DNA of 48,918 bases from Clostridia bacterium (lineage in GTDB: Bacteria; Bacillota; Clostridia; Christensenellales; Aristaeellaceae). Both the position numbers and the translations under genes were made by a program. The notes beneath the pieces were generated by a model that had not been told where the DNA came from, searched no databases, and worked only from the letters and a program-made list of their open reading frames with translations. Location of the stretch: the NCBI GenBank assembly GCA_017547285.1, contig JAFYQB010000013.1, positions 1-48,918 of the forward strand, given 5' to 3'. Shown here one piece after another: positions 1-9,381 of this stretch. How positions within the stretch are numbered: the stretch's first letter is position 1; each line of letters opens with the position of its first letter.

Positions 1-34
1 CTCCGACGCCTCCCAATGGGTTTATCGACAAGCT

Positions 35-72
35 GAAACAAGCCCCGCGCTGTGGAAACAGCGCGGGGCTTG
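35..72 (-). terminator. Rho-independent terminator of gdhA
   Basis: A perfect 14-bp stem (39-52 paired with 59-72) with a 6-nt loop follows the gdhA stop codon on the minus strand. In gene sense it ends in a short T-rich tail (CTTGTTTC). The flanks are nearly symmetric, so it could also stop transcription entering from the left edge. Bases 1-34 show no recognisable gene. Confidence 0.8.
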
Positions 73-95
73 TTTGATTGTCTGTTCAGAAAGGA

Positions 96-1472
<1,377 letters not shown>

Positions 1473-1506
1473 TCATTGCGGACGTAAATGCCGCGCCATG
1501 CGAATG

Positions 1507-1516
1507 ATTATAGCAC
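1507..1516 (-). promoter_or_regulatory. Extended -10 promoter of gdhA
   Basis: On the minus strand TATAAT (1512-1507) is preceded by TG plus one base, giving an extended -10. No good -35 hexamer is seen 16-18 bp upstream. It lies about 70 bp before the gdhA ATG, between gdhA and the regulator gene, so gdhA has its own start site. Confidence 0.55.
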
Positions 1517-1579
1517 AAAAGCGCTTCAAACAGAACGTGGAAAAGGGGAGAATGCTGCATTTGTTTTGTATTCGATGCT

Positions 1580-2245
1580 TCAGGGCAAAAGCAGCTGAAA
1601 CTCATTTTTCTCAAAATGGATAACGCCTGCTTTTTTCAGCTTGTTCAGCTCCGTGGACATGGCGCTGCGTTCCACACCCAGAAAGTCGGCCAGCTCCTGA
1701 CGGTCAAAGGGAATGGTAAACCGGTTTGCGTTTGCCTGCTGCGCCTGGAAACGCAGGTAGGCCATCAGCTTGTCGCGGGTGGTGCGCTGCATGACGATTT
1801 CCAGTTTGCGGCTTAGAAACAGATTCTTTTGCGCTGTCGACCGCAGCAGGTTCAGAATCAGCCGGGAATGCGCCTTGCAGGGACGGGCGCAGGCGGAAAG
1901 AACACGTTCGTGTTCAAACAGCAGAACAACGCATTCGCTTCTGGCGATCACGTTGACAGGCAGCGCGTTTGTGCCCGCGCAGGCAAAGGTTTCGCCGAAC
2001 ATTTCGCCGGGAAACAGTTCGGCAATCATGATGTGGGAACCCTGTGTGTCGCCGCGCAAAACCTGTACGCTGCCGCTGAGTACTATGCCGAAAAAGCGGG
2101 CGGGATCATCCTGGTGGAAAATAATGTTGCCTTTCTGGCAGCTGAGCAGCTGGGGCTTCAGGCAGGAAAGGAGAGAGGAAATCTGCTCCTCGGACATGTT
2201 TTCCATGAGCGGATTGCGGGCAAGAATCGGCAAAAATTGTTTCAT
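1580..2245 (-). CDS. Crp/Fnr-family transcriptional regulator
   Basis: A 221-aa protein with an N-terminal cyclic-nucleotide-binding-type beta-barrel (about residues 15-125), a long dimer helix (about 125-165) and a C-terminal winged helix-turn-helix (181-210, recognition helix starting VERSAMSTEL). The start is taken at ATG 2245, because AGAAGG lies at proper distance there and not before the upstream in-frame ATG at 2275. It lacks the N-terminal cysteine cluster of FNR, so the signal (cAMP-like ligand, heme/NO, or redox through scattered Cys) is open. It is divergent from nrfA, and an FNR-like palindrome overlaps its own -35. It probably controls nrfA and itself. Confidence 0.9.
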   Translation of the reverse strand: MKQFLPILARNPLMENMSEEQISSLLSCLKPQLLSCQKGNIIFHQDDPARFFGIVLSGSVQVLRGDTQGSHIMIAELFPGEMFGETFACAGTNALPVNVIARSECVVLLFEHERVLSACARPCKAHSRLILNLLRSTAQKNLFLSRKLEIVMQRTTRDKLMAYLRFQAQQANANRFTIPFDRQELADFLGVERSAMSTELNKLKKAGVIHFEKNEFQLLLP

Positions 2246-2288
2246 AAGCACCTTCTTTTGTTGGAAAACCAACATACATTCTGCTGCT

Positions 2289-2317
2289 ATTATCTTATAA
2301 TGTCAAAAGAATGTCAA
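2289..2317 (-). promoter_or_regulatory. Promoter of the Crp/Fnr-family regulator gene
   Basis: On the minus strand TTGACA (2317-2312) is separated by 17 bp from GATAAT (2294-2289). A second TTGACA (2306-2301) is too close to serve. The -35 overlaps the palindrome at 2310-2327, so a bound regulator would block this promoter, as expected for negative autoregulation. Confidence 0.65.
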
Positions 2318-2327
2318 TTGTGACATT
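2310..2327. promoter_or_regulatory. FNR/CRP-like operator palindrome
   Basis: AATGTCAATTGTGACATT has perfect 7-bp arms (2310-2316 and 2321-2327) around a 4-bp core. FNR and related regulators (TTGAT-N4-ATCAA and variants) use the same arm spacing. A further half-site AATGTCA lies at 2299-2305. It sits between the divergent Crp/Fnr-family gene and nrfA, the usual place for such a site. That the neighbouring regulator binds it is inference. Confidence 0.7.
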
Positions 2328-2381
2328 TTTAACAAAGCGCGGCGCGGCCTTCGCTGCGCTCAAACGAAAGGGGAATACACC

Positions 2382-3560
2382 GTGAAGAAAACCCTGCTCA
2401 TGGCTCTGTGCGTTGCGCTGCTGCTGATGGTGTGCGTGTCTGCTCAGGCAGCCACCGCTACGGCTACCGGCACCGGCGTTACGGTCATCAAGGCTGCCGA
2501 CTGGGCGGAAACCTACCCGGACGTGTACGCTTCCTACGAGAAGAACGCTGAGAACGAAGCCGTGTTCGACCATGTGGAAGAGTATCCCATGATCGCCACC
2601 GTGTATGAAGGCATGGCCTTCAACAAGTTCTACAACAGCGCACGCGGCCACTACTACACCGTGCAGGACGTGACCAACACCGGTCGTCCTCATGCGCTGG
2701 CCAACTGCTTTACCTGCAAGACGCCCGATTTCACCGCCAAGGTGAACAACGAGGGCGTGAGCGCCTATACCATCAAGTTTGAGGATATGCTGGCAGAAGT
2801 GAACGAGAGCGTAAGCTGCTACAACTGCCATGCCAATACCGGCAACGAACTGGTGGTGACCCACACCTATCTGGCCGACGCCATGGGTGACGAGCTGGCC
2901 GGCCTGAATGCCGAGACCGCCTCCTGCGCGCAGTGCCACGTGGAGTACTACTTTGCGCCCGAAACCAAGGCCGTCACGCTGCCCTATGACAGCCTGGCCG
3001 CCATGCATCCCGATTCCATCTATGCCCTGTTTGAGGAAATGAACTTCGCGGATTACACCAACCCGCGCACCGGCGTTGCCCAGATCAAAGTGCAGCACCC
3101 CGAGTTCGAAACCTACATGGGCGCCGGCAGCGTGCATGCTGCTCAGTTCTCCTGTGCGGACTGCCACATGGAAAAGGCGACCAATGAAGCGGGCGAAACC
3201 TACACCAGCCACTACTGGCAGAGCCCCCTGGCCAGCGAGTCCATCAAGGCCAGCTGCGCTGCCTGCCATCCCGACCTGGAAGGCTTCGTCAAGGGCATCC
3301 AGGCCAAGGCTGAGGAGCGTACCATCGCCATCGGCACCAAGCTGGAAGAGCTGACCAACAAGCTGGCGGACGCTGTTGCCGCCGGCAAGTACTCCGAGGA
3401 AGAGCTGAACGCCATCCGCGCGCTCAACCGCAAGGGTCAGTTCTACTGGGACTTCGTGTTTGTTGAGAACAGCGAAGGCGCCCACAACTCCCGCCTGACC
3501 AACGAGTGCCTCGACAAGGCTGAACAGCTCATCGACGAGGCGCTGGCCAAGCTGGTCTAA
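2382..3560 (+). CDS. nrfA: Ammonia-forming cytochrome c nitrite reductase NrfA
   Basis: It reduces nitrite to ammonium with six electrons on the outer face of the membrane. It has five heme motifs: the NrfA-specific CFTCK at 109-113 (Lys-ligated active-site heme), then CYNCH 146-150, CAQCH 182-186, CADCH 258-262 and CAACH 292-296. The KVQHPEFE segment near 236-243 carries the conserved active-site His. A signal peptide of about 23 residues ends at AQA. At 392 aa it is shorter than the E. coli enzyme (about 480 aa). The start is GTG with AAAGGGG upstream. resB and ccsA follow and are the likely heme-attachment machinery. No nrfH (quinol-oxidising partner) is adjacent, so its electron donor is unclear. 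Confidence 0.96.
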   Translation: MKKTLLMALCVALLLMVCVSAQAATATATGTGVTVIKAADWAETYPDVYASYEKNAENEAVFDHVEEYPMIATVYEGMAFNKFYNSARGHYYTVQDVTNTGRPHALANCFTCKTPDFTAKVNNEGVSAYTIKFEDMLAEVNESVSCYNCHANTGNELVVTHTYLADAMGDELAGLNAETASCAQCHVEYYFAPETKAVTLPYDSLAAMHPDSIYALFEEMNFADYTNPRTGVAQIKVQHPEFETYMGAGSVHAAQFSCADCHMEKATNEAGETYTSHYWQSPLASESIKASCAACHPDLEGFVKGIQAKAEERTIAIGTKLEELTNKLADAVAAGKYSEEELNAIRALNRKGQFYWDFVFVENSEGAHNSRLTNECLDKAEQLIDEALAKLV

Positions 3561-3568
3561 CCCGTTCG

Positions 3569-3613
3569 GAGCCGCCGGAGCGTGAGAAATCACAAGGCTG
3601 CTTGCGGCGGCTC
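3569..3613 (+). terminator. Intergenic hairpin between nrfA and resB
   Basis: GAGCCGCC (3569-3576) pairs with GGCGGCTC (3606-3613) over a 29-nt loop, followed by TGTTT. The tail is weak, so partial attenuation or 3'-end protection of the abundant nrfA transcript is more likely than full termination. Confidence 0.35.
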
Positions 3614-3645
3614 TGTTTCATCTGAACCAAAAGGAGATTGCCATC

Positions 3646-4887
3646 TTGAAAAAGATGATCCGATATTTGCGTTCCATGCAGTTCGGCATGCTGCTGCTGG
3701 CGCTGGTAATGGCCTGCTCGTTTGCCGGCTCCATGATTGTACAGCAGCGCGAACCCATGGAATATGTGACACGATATGGTGAAACCTGGGCGCAGGTGAT
3801 TTTGTTCCTGGGACTGGACGATGTGTTTTCCGCGCCGTTTTTTCTGCTCCTGATGGCCGGGCTGTGTCTGAACCTGACGCTTTGCTCGCTGGTTCGCCTG
3901 CCCAAAACCATCCGCGCGGGCAAAGCACTGCTTCAACGTGCGGAAAATGCGCAGGATGTACAGCCGCTTGATGAAGGACAGCGGGAAAAGCTGATCGGCT
4001 ATTTCCGCGCCCGCCGTTACCGCTGCACGGAGCGCAACGGCAAAAACGTGTATGTTAAAAACCTTGCGGGGTTTTACGGCTCCTTCCTTACGCATCTTTC
4101 ATTCTTGCTGATCCTTGCAGTGGGTGCGGCGGCTGTGCTGACGGCGGAGGTGACCGACCGTGCCGTGATGCCCGGCGAGACCGTTACGCTGGAAGATGGG
4201 GTCAGGGTGACGGTCGAGGCGTTCCAGATTGTGGATGAGACCGGCCGTCTGGATTATGCCAGCCGGCTGTGCGCTGAAACGGAGGACGGCACGAAGCGTG
4301 CGCGGAAGGAGATCCGCGTAAATGAACCGCTGGGCTTTGAAGGCTACAAAATCTATCAGCAGACCTACGGCACGGCCGGAAGTGTAAGAATTGATAATCT
4401 GGCAAACGGCGCAAGCGAAGTAATGCTGCTGACCGAATCCTGCTTCCTGACTCTGGACGGCCGCAACGGCATGTTCTTTCAGGCGCTGTACCCCGGTTAT
4501 GTAACGGCGGAGGATGGAAGCGTAACGCTCATTACCAGCACCTCCGGCGCGTATGACGATCCGGTATATGATGTGCTGTCCGTGGCGGATGGAACGATGA
4601 CGCCTGTGCTGGCGTTCCCGGATGAAACGCTTACCATTGGCGATGTCAGCTTCACGCTGCTGGAACCGGTCAGCTATCCGGGCCTGCGCATCAAGCACAT
4701 GAACGCGGCGGTGCTGGGAGCGCTGTATGCGGTGTTCGCCCTGCTGGTGGCTGCTTTGTATCTGTGCTTCTTCATGACGCCGGTAGCAGTCTGCGTGAAT
4801 GAAAACGGCTACGCGGTCATCAGCCCCAAAACGCAGACCGGGCTGATGATCGAACTGGAAGCTTTGCTTGGGGAGGAAAATGCCTGA
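3646..4887 (+). CDS. resB: System II cytochrome c biogenesis protein ResB/CcsB
   Basis: A 413-aa membrane protein with four predicted membrane segments: about 12-32, 64-84, 133-153 and a last one near 350-375. A large extracytoplasmic domain lies between segments three and four, the usual ResB layout. With CcsA it carries heme to the outside and joins it to CXXCH/CXXCK apocytochromes. The start is TTG at 3646 with AAGGAG nine bases upstream; the in-frame ATG three codons later is less well placed. The stop overlaps the ccsA ATG (TGATG), so the two are coupled. Its position behind nrfA suggests dedication to NrfA maturation, including the CXXCK heme. Confidence 0.88.
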   Translation: MKKMIRYLRSMQFGMLLLALVMACSFAGSMIVQQREPMEYVTRYGETWAQVILFLGLDDVFSAPFFLLLMAGLCLNLTLCSLVRLPKTIRAGKALLQRAENAQDVQPLDEGQREKLIGYFRARRYRCTERNGKNVYVKNLAGFYGSFLTHLSFLLILAVGAAAVLTAEVTDRAVMPGETVTLEDGVRVTVEAFQIVDETGRLDYASRLCAETEDGTKRARKEIRVNEPLGFEGYKIYQQTYGTAGSVRIDNLANGASEVMLLTESCFLTLDGRNGMFFQALYPGYVTAEDGSVTLITSTSGAYDDPVYDVLSVADGTMTPVLAFPDETLTIGDVSFTLLEPVSYPGLRIKHMNAAVLGALYAVFALLVAALYLCFFMTPVAVCVNENGYAVISPKTQTGLMIELEALLGEENA

Positions 4888-5681
4888 TGGAAGTTTTGTT
4901 CTTTGCGTCGGTTGTTGGATATTTTGCTGCCACCATGCTGCAGACGGCAGGCGTGGCGCTGAATCGTGAAAAGCTGCGCAAGGCGGCGTACGGGCTGTTT
5001 GCAGCAGCGTTTCTTCTGCATACGGCCTTTACTGCATGGCGCGGCGTGGAAGCGGGGCGTCTGCCGCTGGCCAATCAGTTTGAGTTTGCCTCCGGCTTTG
5101 CATGGTCTGCCGCGGTGATGGGACTGATGCTGTATGGCCGCATGAAGCAGGAATGGATCAAGACCGTCAGCATGCCCGTGGCGTTTCTGGTGCTGTCCTA
5201 CGCAGCGTTCCAGCCCATGGAGATCAAGGAGCTGATGCCCGCGCTGCGCTCCACCTGGTTTGCGCTGCACATCGGTTCGGCTACGTTCTCATATGCTTCT
5301 TTTGCCATTGCGGGCGGCATGGGTCTGCATTACCTCATTATGCTGCGCAAGGGTCATTCGGAAGGCGAAACCCGCATGAAGCAGACGGACTACATGACCT
5401 ACCGTCTGATCTGCCTGGGCTTTCTGCTGCTGACGGTGGTCATTCTTTCCGGCGCAATCTGGGCCGAGCAGGCGTGGAGCCGCTGGTGGAGCTGGGATCC
5501 CAAGGAAACCTGGGCGCTCATTACGTGGATTCTGTATGCCATTTACCTGCATCAGCGCATGCGCATGAAATGGCAGGGCAAGCGTATGGCGTGGTTTGCG
5601 GTCATTGCCGTAATCTGTGTACTGTTCACTTTTGCAGGCGTGAACAAGCTGCTGCCCGGCCTGCACTCCTACGCTGTATAA
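4887..5681 (+). CDS. ccsA: System II heme lyase CcsA/ResC
   Basis: A 264-aa polytopic membrane protein with about eight membrane segments. It has the tryptophan-rich WWD signature of the heme-handling family: WWSWDPKETWALITW at about residues 199-213, with flanking His residues expected to ligate heme. With ResB it forms the system II synthetase that ligates heme to apocytochrome c. In epsilon-proteobacteria a specialised relative (NrfI) handles the CXXCK site of NrfA. The operon context here suggests the same job, as inference. It is translated by overlap with resB and ends at a strong terminator. Confidence 0.9.
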   Translation: MEVLFFASVVGYFAATMLQTAGVALNREKLRKAAYGLFAAAFLLHTAFTAWRGVEAGRLPLANQFEFASGFAWSAAVMGLMLYGRMKQEWIKTVSMPVAFLVLSYAAFQPMEIKELMPALRSTWFALHIGSATFSYASFAIAGGMGLHYLIMLRKGHSEGETRMKQTDYMTYRLICLGFLLLTVVILSGAIWAEQAWSRWWSWDPKETWALITWILYAIYLHQRMRMKWQGKRMAWFAVIAVICVLFTFAGVNKLLPGLHSYAV

Positions 5682-5684
5682 ATG

Positions 5685-5727
5685 AAAAAACGCTTCCGTG
5701 CGGATGCCTGCACGGAAGCGTTTTTTT
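5685..5727 (+). terminator. Terminator after ccsA
   Basis: CGCTTCCGTG (5691-5700) pairs with CACGGAAGCG (5711-5720) over a 10-nt loop. Six A before and seven T after make it bidirectional. It also serves the convergent permease gene ending at 5737. Confidence 0.92.
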
Positions 5728-5736
5728 GTGTGCTTT

Positions 5737-6672
5737 TCAGCGGGTGAGCAGTTCATATACCATCATCCAGAAGGGCATGGTAAGGATGCAGGAGAGCGTG
5801 GAAAGCACGTTGATGGCGGAGGCGTATTTGGCGTCCTTGTTGTAAATGATGGCCATCTGGTTGATGTTGGAGGCGGAGGGGGCGGTGGCAGAGAGCAGGG
5901 CGATCATCACGATGGTCTGGCCGGCGGGAATAATACGGGTTATGCCGCTTACACAGATCAACAGCACAGCTGCGCCGGAGGTAACGATCATGCGCATCAG
6001 CAGAACCACCCAGATGCGCTTGTTTTCGAACATGGTTCTGAAGTTCATGCTGCCCACGATCATGCCGGTGATCATCATGCTCAGCGGGCCGATCATCACG
6101 GCCACATCCTCAAAGGCGATCTTGATGGGGCCGGAAAGCTGAATGCCAGCAAACAGGCAGATCATGCCGAGGATGGCAGCCATCATGTTGGGATTGAAGA
6201 GCATTTTTTTGATGTTGATCCCCTTGCCGTTGCTGTCAAACATGCGCAGACCGAACGACCAGAACAGAATGTTGAACACCAGAATGTAGCCGCTTACGTA
6301 GATCACCCATTCCTGACCCAGGATGTAGGCAACAATGGGGAGGATCAGGTTGCCCGCGTTGGTAAAAACGATGCTGGCACGTTCCACCTCGGTGGCGTTC
6401 CAGAAACGCTTCATCAGCGCGGCGGCCAGGAAGTACAGCGCTTCGCAGATGCAGGCAACCAGAATAGCGGTCAGCAGGCCGGTCTGGATTTCCGGCGTGA
6501 GTTTGGTCTGGAAGGAGTTGAAAATGACGCAGGGAGTAACGAAGTAAAGAGAAAGTTTGGAAAGAATCTTGCTGTCCTCGGATTTGAGAATGCCGCCCTT
6601 GACCAGTCCGGCGGTAGCAAACAGGATCAGAAACAGCTCTGCGATTTTCTGAATCAGCGGAATGGCAATCAT
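5737..6672 (-). CDS. AEC (auxin efflux carrier) family transporter
   Basis: A 311-aa integral membrane protein with about ten hydrophobic segments in two halves, separated near the middle by a polar stretch (around residues 145-160). The AEC signature segment, FVTPCVIFNSF near residue 49, is visible. Bacterial members move small organic anions such as malate or malonate, but the substrate cannot be read from sequence. It follows recF by 33 bp on the same strand with AGAGGA before its ATG, so co-transcription with recF is likely though functionally unexplained. It ends at the shared bidirectional terminator. Confidence 0.86.
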   Translation of the reverse strand: MIAIPLIQKIAELFLILFATAGLVKGGILKSEDSKILSKLSLYFVTPCVIFNSFQTKLTPEIQTGLLTAILVACICEALYFLAAALMKRFWNATEVERASIVFTNAGNLILPIVAYILGQEWVIYVSGYILVFNILFWSFGLRMFDSNGKGINIKKMLFNPNMMAAILGMICLFAGIQLSGPIKIAFEDVAVMIGPLSMMITGMIVGSMNFRTMFENKRIWVVLLMRMIVTSGAAVLLICVSGITRIIPAGQTIVMIALLSATAPSASNINQMAIIYNKDAKYASAINVLSTLSCILTMPFWMMVYELLTR

Positions 6673-6705
6673 GGAAAGTCCTCTTTTCTTCTAATAAATC
6701 AATCC

Positions 6706-7830
6706 TTATTCTTCTTTGGCAAGCTGCGCTGCGCCGCGGGCGTCCTGGCTGACGCGGATGAAAACATCCGCCTTTGCGCCGGCGGCGTCGGCCTTGTCGG
6801 TGCAGCTCAGGATGGTTTGAATGCCCTCGGTGGATTTGAGCAGCGCGTTTCGGCGCTTCAGATCCAGTTCGCTGAACACATCGTCCAGAAGCAATGCGGG
6901 CGGCTCGTCCATCTCGTTTTCGATCAGGCGGATCTCACCCAGCTTCATGCTTAGCACGGCTGTGCGCAGCTGTCCCTGGGACCCGAAGGCGCGCAGGTCC
7001 CGCCCGCACAGCAGCAGGGCGACGTCGTCACGGTGAGGCCCGAAGGTGGTGTACATGCGCTGCATGTCCTCGCGGCGGTGACGGGAGAGACCGTCCAGCA
7101 TGACCTGCGCAATGTCATCCGCTTCGGCCAGCTGACCGGTGTAGCGCAGCTCAAAAGGCTCGCCGGGGTTTTCGGAAATGGCGGCATACTGCAGCGCGGC
7201 TTCGCGGTTCAGTTCCATCAGAAACCAGCGGCGGGCGCGTACCAGCGGCGCTGCTGCTGCGGCCAGCTGTTCGTCCCATGTATCCAGCTGGGTGATAAAA
7301 TCCTGCACGCCGGACAGCTTGTGCTGCTTGAGCAGCGCGTTTCGGCTTTCCAATATACTGAGATACGTTTTCAGGATCCGCAGGTAGGAGGGCCGGATCT
7401 GCGAAAGCTGCATATCGATGAATCGGCGGCGGGCGGCTGGACCGTCACGGACGATGCGGATATCCTCCGGCGAGAACATCACCACCGTGGCGTGGCCCAT
7501 CAGATCGCTGATGCGCTGCGCAGGCTTCCTGTATAAAAGAAGCTTCTTCTGAGGCTTCTGGTGCGGGAAGAGCCGGATCTCGATTTCGTGCTCGCCGTCC
7601 AGCCTGCGGGTGCAGCCCAGTACGGCGGCGGTATCACATTCAGCGGCGACCATTTCCCTGTCCTGCGTGGTGCGGTGGCTTCGGCCCAGCGAAAGCAGGT
7701 GCATGGCTTCCAGCAGGTTGGTTTTGCCGCTGCCGTTTGCGCCGTAAAGCACCGTGATGCCGGGATGGAGGGAAAGATCCAGCGACGGATAGTTGCGGAA
7801 CTGCTGCAGTTTCAGCCTGGTAAAGTGCAT
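6706..7830 (-). CDS. recF: DNA replication and repair protein RecF
   Basis: An SMC-like ATPase that helps load RecA at single-strand gaps. The 374-aa product starts MHFTRLKLQQFRNY. It has Walker A GANGSGKT at 30-37 and a Walker B/signature region ALLLDDVFSELD near 312-323. ATG 7830 fits the family start and has GGGAG about ten bases upstream; the frame stays open further upstream but with no family similarity. The gene usually sits beside dnaN and gyrB near the origin. Here it stands alone next to the S10 operon, so either the ancestral cluster was broken or recF moved. Confidence 0.95.
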   Translation of the reverse strand: MHFTRLKLQQFRNYPSLDLSLHPGITVLYGANGSGKTNLLEAMHLLSLGRSHRTTQDREMVAAECDTAAVLGCTRRLDGEHEIEIRLFPHQKPQKKLLLYRKPAQRISDLMGHATVVMFSPEDIRIVRDGPAARRRFIDMQLSQIRPSYLRILKTYLSILESRNALLKQHKLSGVQDFITQLDTWDEQLAAAAAPLVRARRWFLMELNREAALQYAAISENPGEPFELRYTGQLAEADDIAQVMLDGLSRHRREDMQRMYTTFGPHRDDVALLLCGRDLRAFGSQGQLRTAVLSMKLGEIRLIENEMDEPPALLLDDVFSELDLKRRNALLKSTEGIQTILSCTDKADAAGAKADVFIRVSQDARGAAQLAKEE

Positions 7831-7861
7831 GGATGGCCCGCTCCCTTCCGTCAGAATGATG

Positions 7862-7875
7862 GGGACAGTATAACA
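7862..7875 (-). promoter_or_regulatory. Extended -10 promoter of recF
   Basis: On the minus strand TATACT (7872-7867) is preceded by TG plus one base. The -35 region (near 7890-7895) is poor. It lies about 37 bp before the recF ATG. Confidence 0.5.
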
Positions 7876-8020
7876 CAGTTTCGGGGAAAAAGGGAGAGAA
7901 AAAGCGCGGGATGGACAATTTATGAGAAAAAACGCCACAGAAAACATCCTGTTAGAAAACAACGCTATGGATACGCCCGGAAACGTGTTCAAATTTGATG
8001 CGCGCAAACCGTTGTAAAAT

Positions 8021-8092
8021 AAGGATTCTTTCAAAATTTTTTCAAAAAAATTTCATTTAGCTATTGCAAAATCAGGGGGCATGTTGTATACT
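8021..8092 (+). promoter_or_regulatory. Promoter of the S10 operon with AT-rich upstream element
   Basis: TTGCAA (8064-8069) is 17 bp from TATACT (8087-8092). A/T-tract-rich sequence runs through 8030-8056, resembling an UP element that boosts strong r-protein promoters. The stretch 7873-8020 holds nothing recognisable apart from an unsupported 31-codon frame. Confidence 0.8.
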
Positions 8093-8098
8093 AGTGAA

Positions 8099-8350
8099 GC
8101 TGTCTGTTGAGGGATGAAGCGGTAAGTTGCCGCCATGGCCATGGCGGGTAATTATCGTGGACCAGCCCGATAATCGGGCGACGGACTTAAGGCATCGCGC
8201 TGGACTGAGTGCCAGCGGCTGGAGGAAAGGCTTCTCACGGCCGGAACTCCGGGCTTGAAGAGAAGGCGAGGGGTTGCCTCGCCTGATTGAAAGCGGCCGA
8301 TGGACACACCCGGAGCGGTGTACTTGAGACGAAATCAAGGAGGAACGAAA
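8099..8350 (+). ncRNA. Structured 5' leader of the S10 operon
   Basis: Between the promoter and rpsJ lie about 250 transcribed bases with successive hairpins: an 18-bp palindrome (8130-8147), GCCCGAT/ATCGGGC (8165-8179), CGCTGG/CCAGCG (8198-8217), CTTCTC/GAGAAG enclosing CCGG/CCGG (8231-8265), and AGGCGAGG/CCTCGCCT (8264-8284). No T-run follows the last one, so a simple attenuator is not evident. S10-operon leaders bound by L4 are known in gamma-proteobacteria, and other r-protein leaders in Bacillota. Feedback control by L4 or another r-protein is the natural guess, but I do not recognise a named family. Confidence 0.55.
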
Positions 8351-8665
8351 ATGGCCAACCAGAAAATCCGTATCAAGCTGAAGGCTTACGAGCACAACCT
8401 GATCGATCAGTCTTCCGAGCGGATCGTTGAGACCGCCAAGCGCACTGGCGCGAAGGTATCCGGTCCCATTCCGCTGCCCACCGAGAAGGAAATCGTCACG
8501 ATCCTGCGCTCTCCTCACAAGTACAAGGATAGCCGTGAACAGTTCGAAATGCGCACCCACAAGCGCCTGATCGACATTCACAACCCCAATCCTCGTACGG
8601 TCGACGCCATGATGAAGCTGGATCTGCCTGCCGGTGTCGAAATCGAAATCAAGCTTAACAACTAA
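8351..8665 (+). CDS. rpsJ: 30S ribosomal protein S10
   Basis: A 104-aa protein of the 30S head that also acts as NusE, pairing with NusB in antitermination. The family start [12 protein letters not shown] and the ending AGVEIEIKL are present. ATG 8351 is chosen over the longer frame beginning at 8300, because AAGGAGG (8337-8343) lies seven bases before it and the family starts here. It is the first gene of the cluster, directly behind the structured leader. Confidence 0.97.
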   Translation: MANQKIRIKLKAYEHNLIDQSSERIVETAKRTGAKVSGPIPLPTEKEIVTILRSPHKYKDSREQFEMRTHKRLIDIHNPNPRTVDAMMKLDLPAGVEIEIKLNN

Positions 8666-8683
8666 TGCAGGAGGTACGACATC

Positions 8684-9325
8684 ATGAAAAAAGCGATCGT
8701 AGGTAAGAAGATCGGCATGACTCAGGTCTTCACCGATGATGGCCGCCTCGTACCCGTGACTGTGGTGGAGGCTGGCCCCTGCAAGGTGGTGCAGAAGAAG
8801 ACCACCGAGTCCGATGGTTACGAAGCCGTGCAGGTGGGTTTTGACACCTACGCGGAAAACCGCGCCAAGAAGCTGGTCAACAAGCCCATGGCCGGTCACT
8901 TTAAGAAGGCCGATGTGGCCCCCACCCGTTATCTGCGTGAGTTCCGTCTGGACAACGTGGCTGAGCTGGAAGTTGGCAACGAGCTGACTGTGGCCCAGTT
9001 CGAGGCCGGCGAGAAGATCGACGTAAGCGGCATCAGCAAGGGTCACGGCTTCACCGGCGCCATCCAGCGCTGGAACCAGCACACCGGCCCCATGGCTCAC
9101 GGTTCCAAGTATCACCGTGGCGTGGGTTCCATGGGTGCTAACTCCGATCCTTCCCGCGTGTTCAAGAACAAGCACATGGCAGGCCACTATGGCGTGGAGC
9201 GCGTGACCGTCCAGAACCTTGAGATCGTCAAGGTGGACGCCGAACGCAACCTGCTCCTCATCAAGGGCGCGGTGCCCGGCCCCAACGGCGGTCTGCTGGA
9301 AGTCCGCAACGCCTGCAAGGGTTAA
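8684..9325 (+). CDS. rplC: 50S ribosomal protein L3
   Basis: A 213-aa early assembly protein of the 50S subunit whose long loop reaches the peptidyl transferase centre. The start [16 protein letters not shown] and the loop region [14 protein letters not shown] with later HRGVGSMG are typical. It lies 18 bp after rpsJ with AGGAGG before its ATG, within the S10 operon. Confidence 0.97.
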   Translation: MKKAIVGKKIGMTQVFTDDGRLVPVTVVEAGPCKVVQKKTTESDGYEAVQVGFDTYAENRAKKLVNKPMAGHFKKADVAPTRYLREFRLDNVAELEVGNELTVAQFEAGEKIDVSGISKGHGFTGAIQRWNQHTGPMAHGSKYHRGVGSMGANSDPSRVFKNKHMAGHYGVERVTVQNLEIVKVDAERNLLLIKGAVPGPNGGLLEVRNACKG

Positions 9326-9381
9326 TGAGGCCCCACACTTTCCGAATGTAAGTACCCTTTATGAAGGAGGAAATCAACACC

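Noticed and set aside
1..34. Tail of a gene entering from the left edge
   Set aside because: All short frames run into the terminator hairpin; nothing recognisable in 34 bases.
2245..2275. Longer start of the Crp/Fnr-family regulator at 2275
   Set aside because: No ribosome binding site there, while AGAAGG precedes the ATG at 2245.
7922..8017. A 31-codon frame between recF and the S10 promoter
   Set aside because: No Shine-Dalgarno before the ATG, no similarity recognised, and it runs into the AT-rich promoter element.
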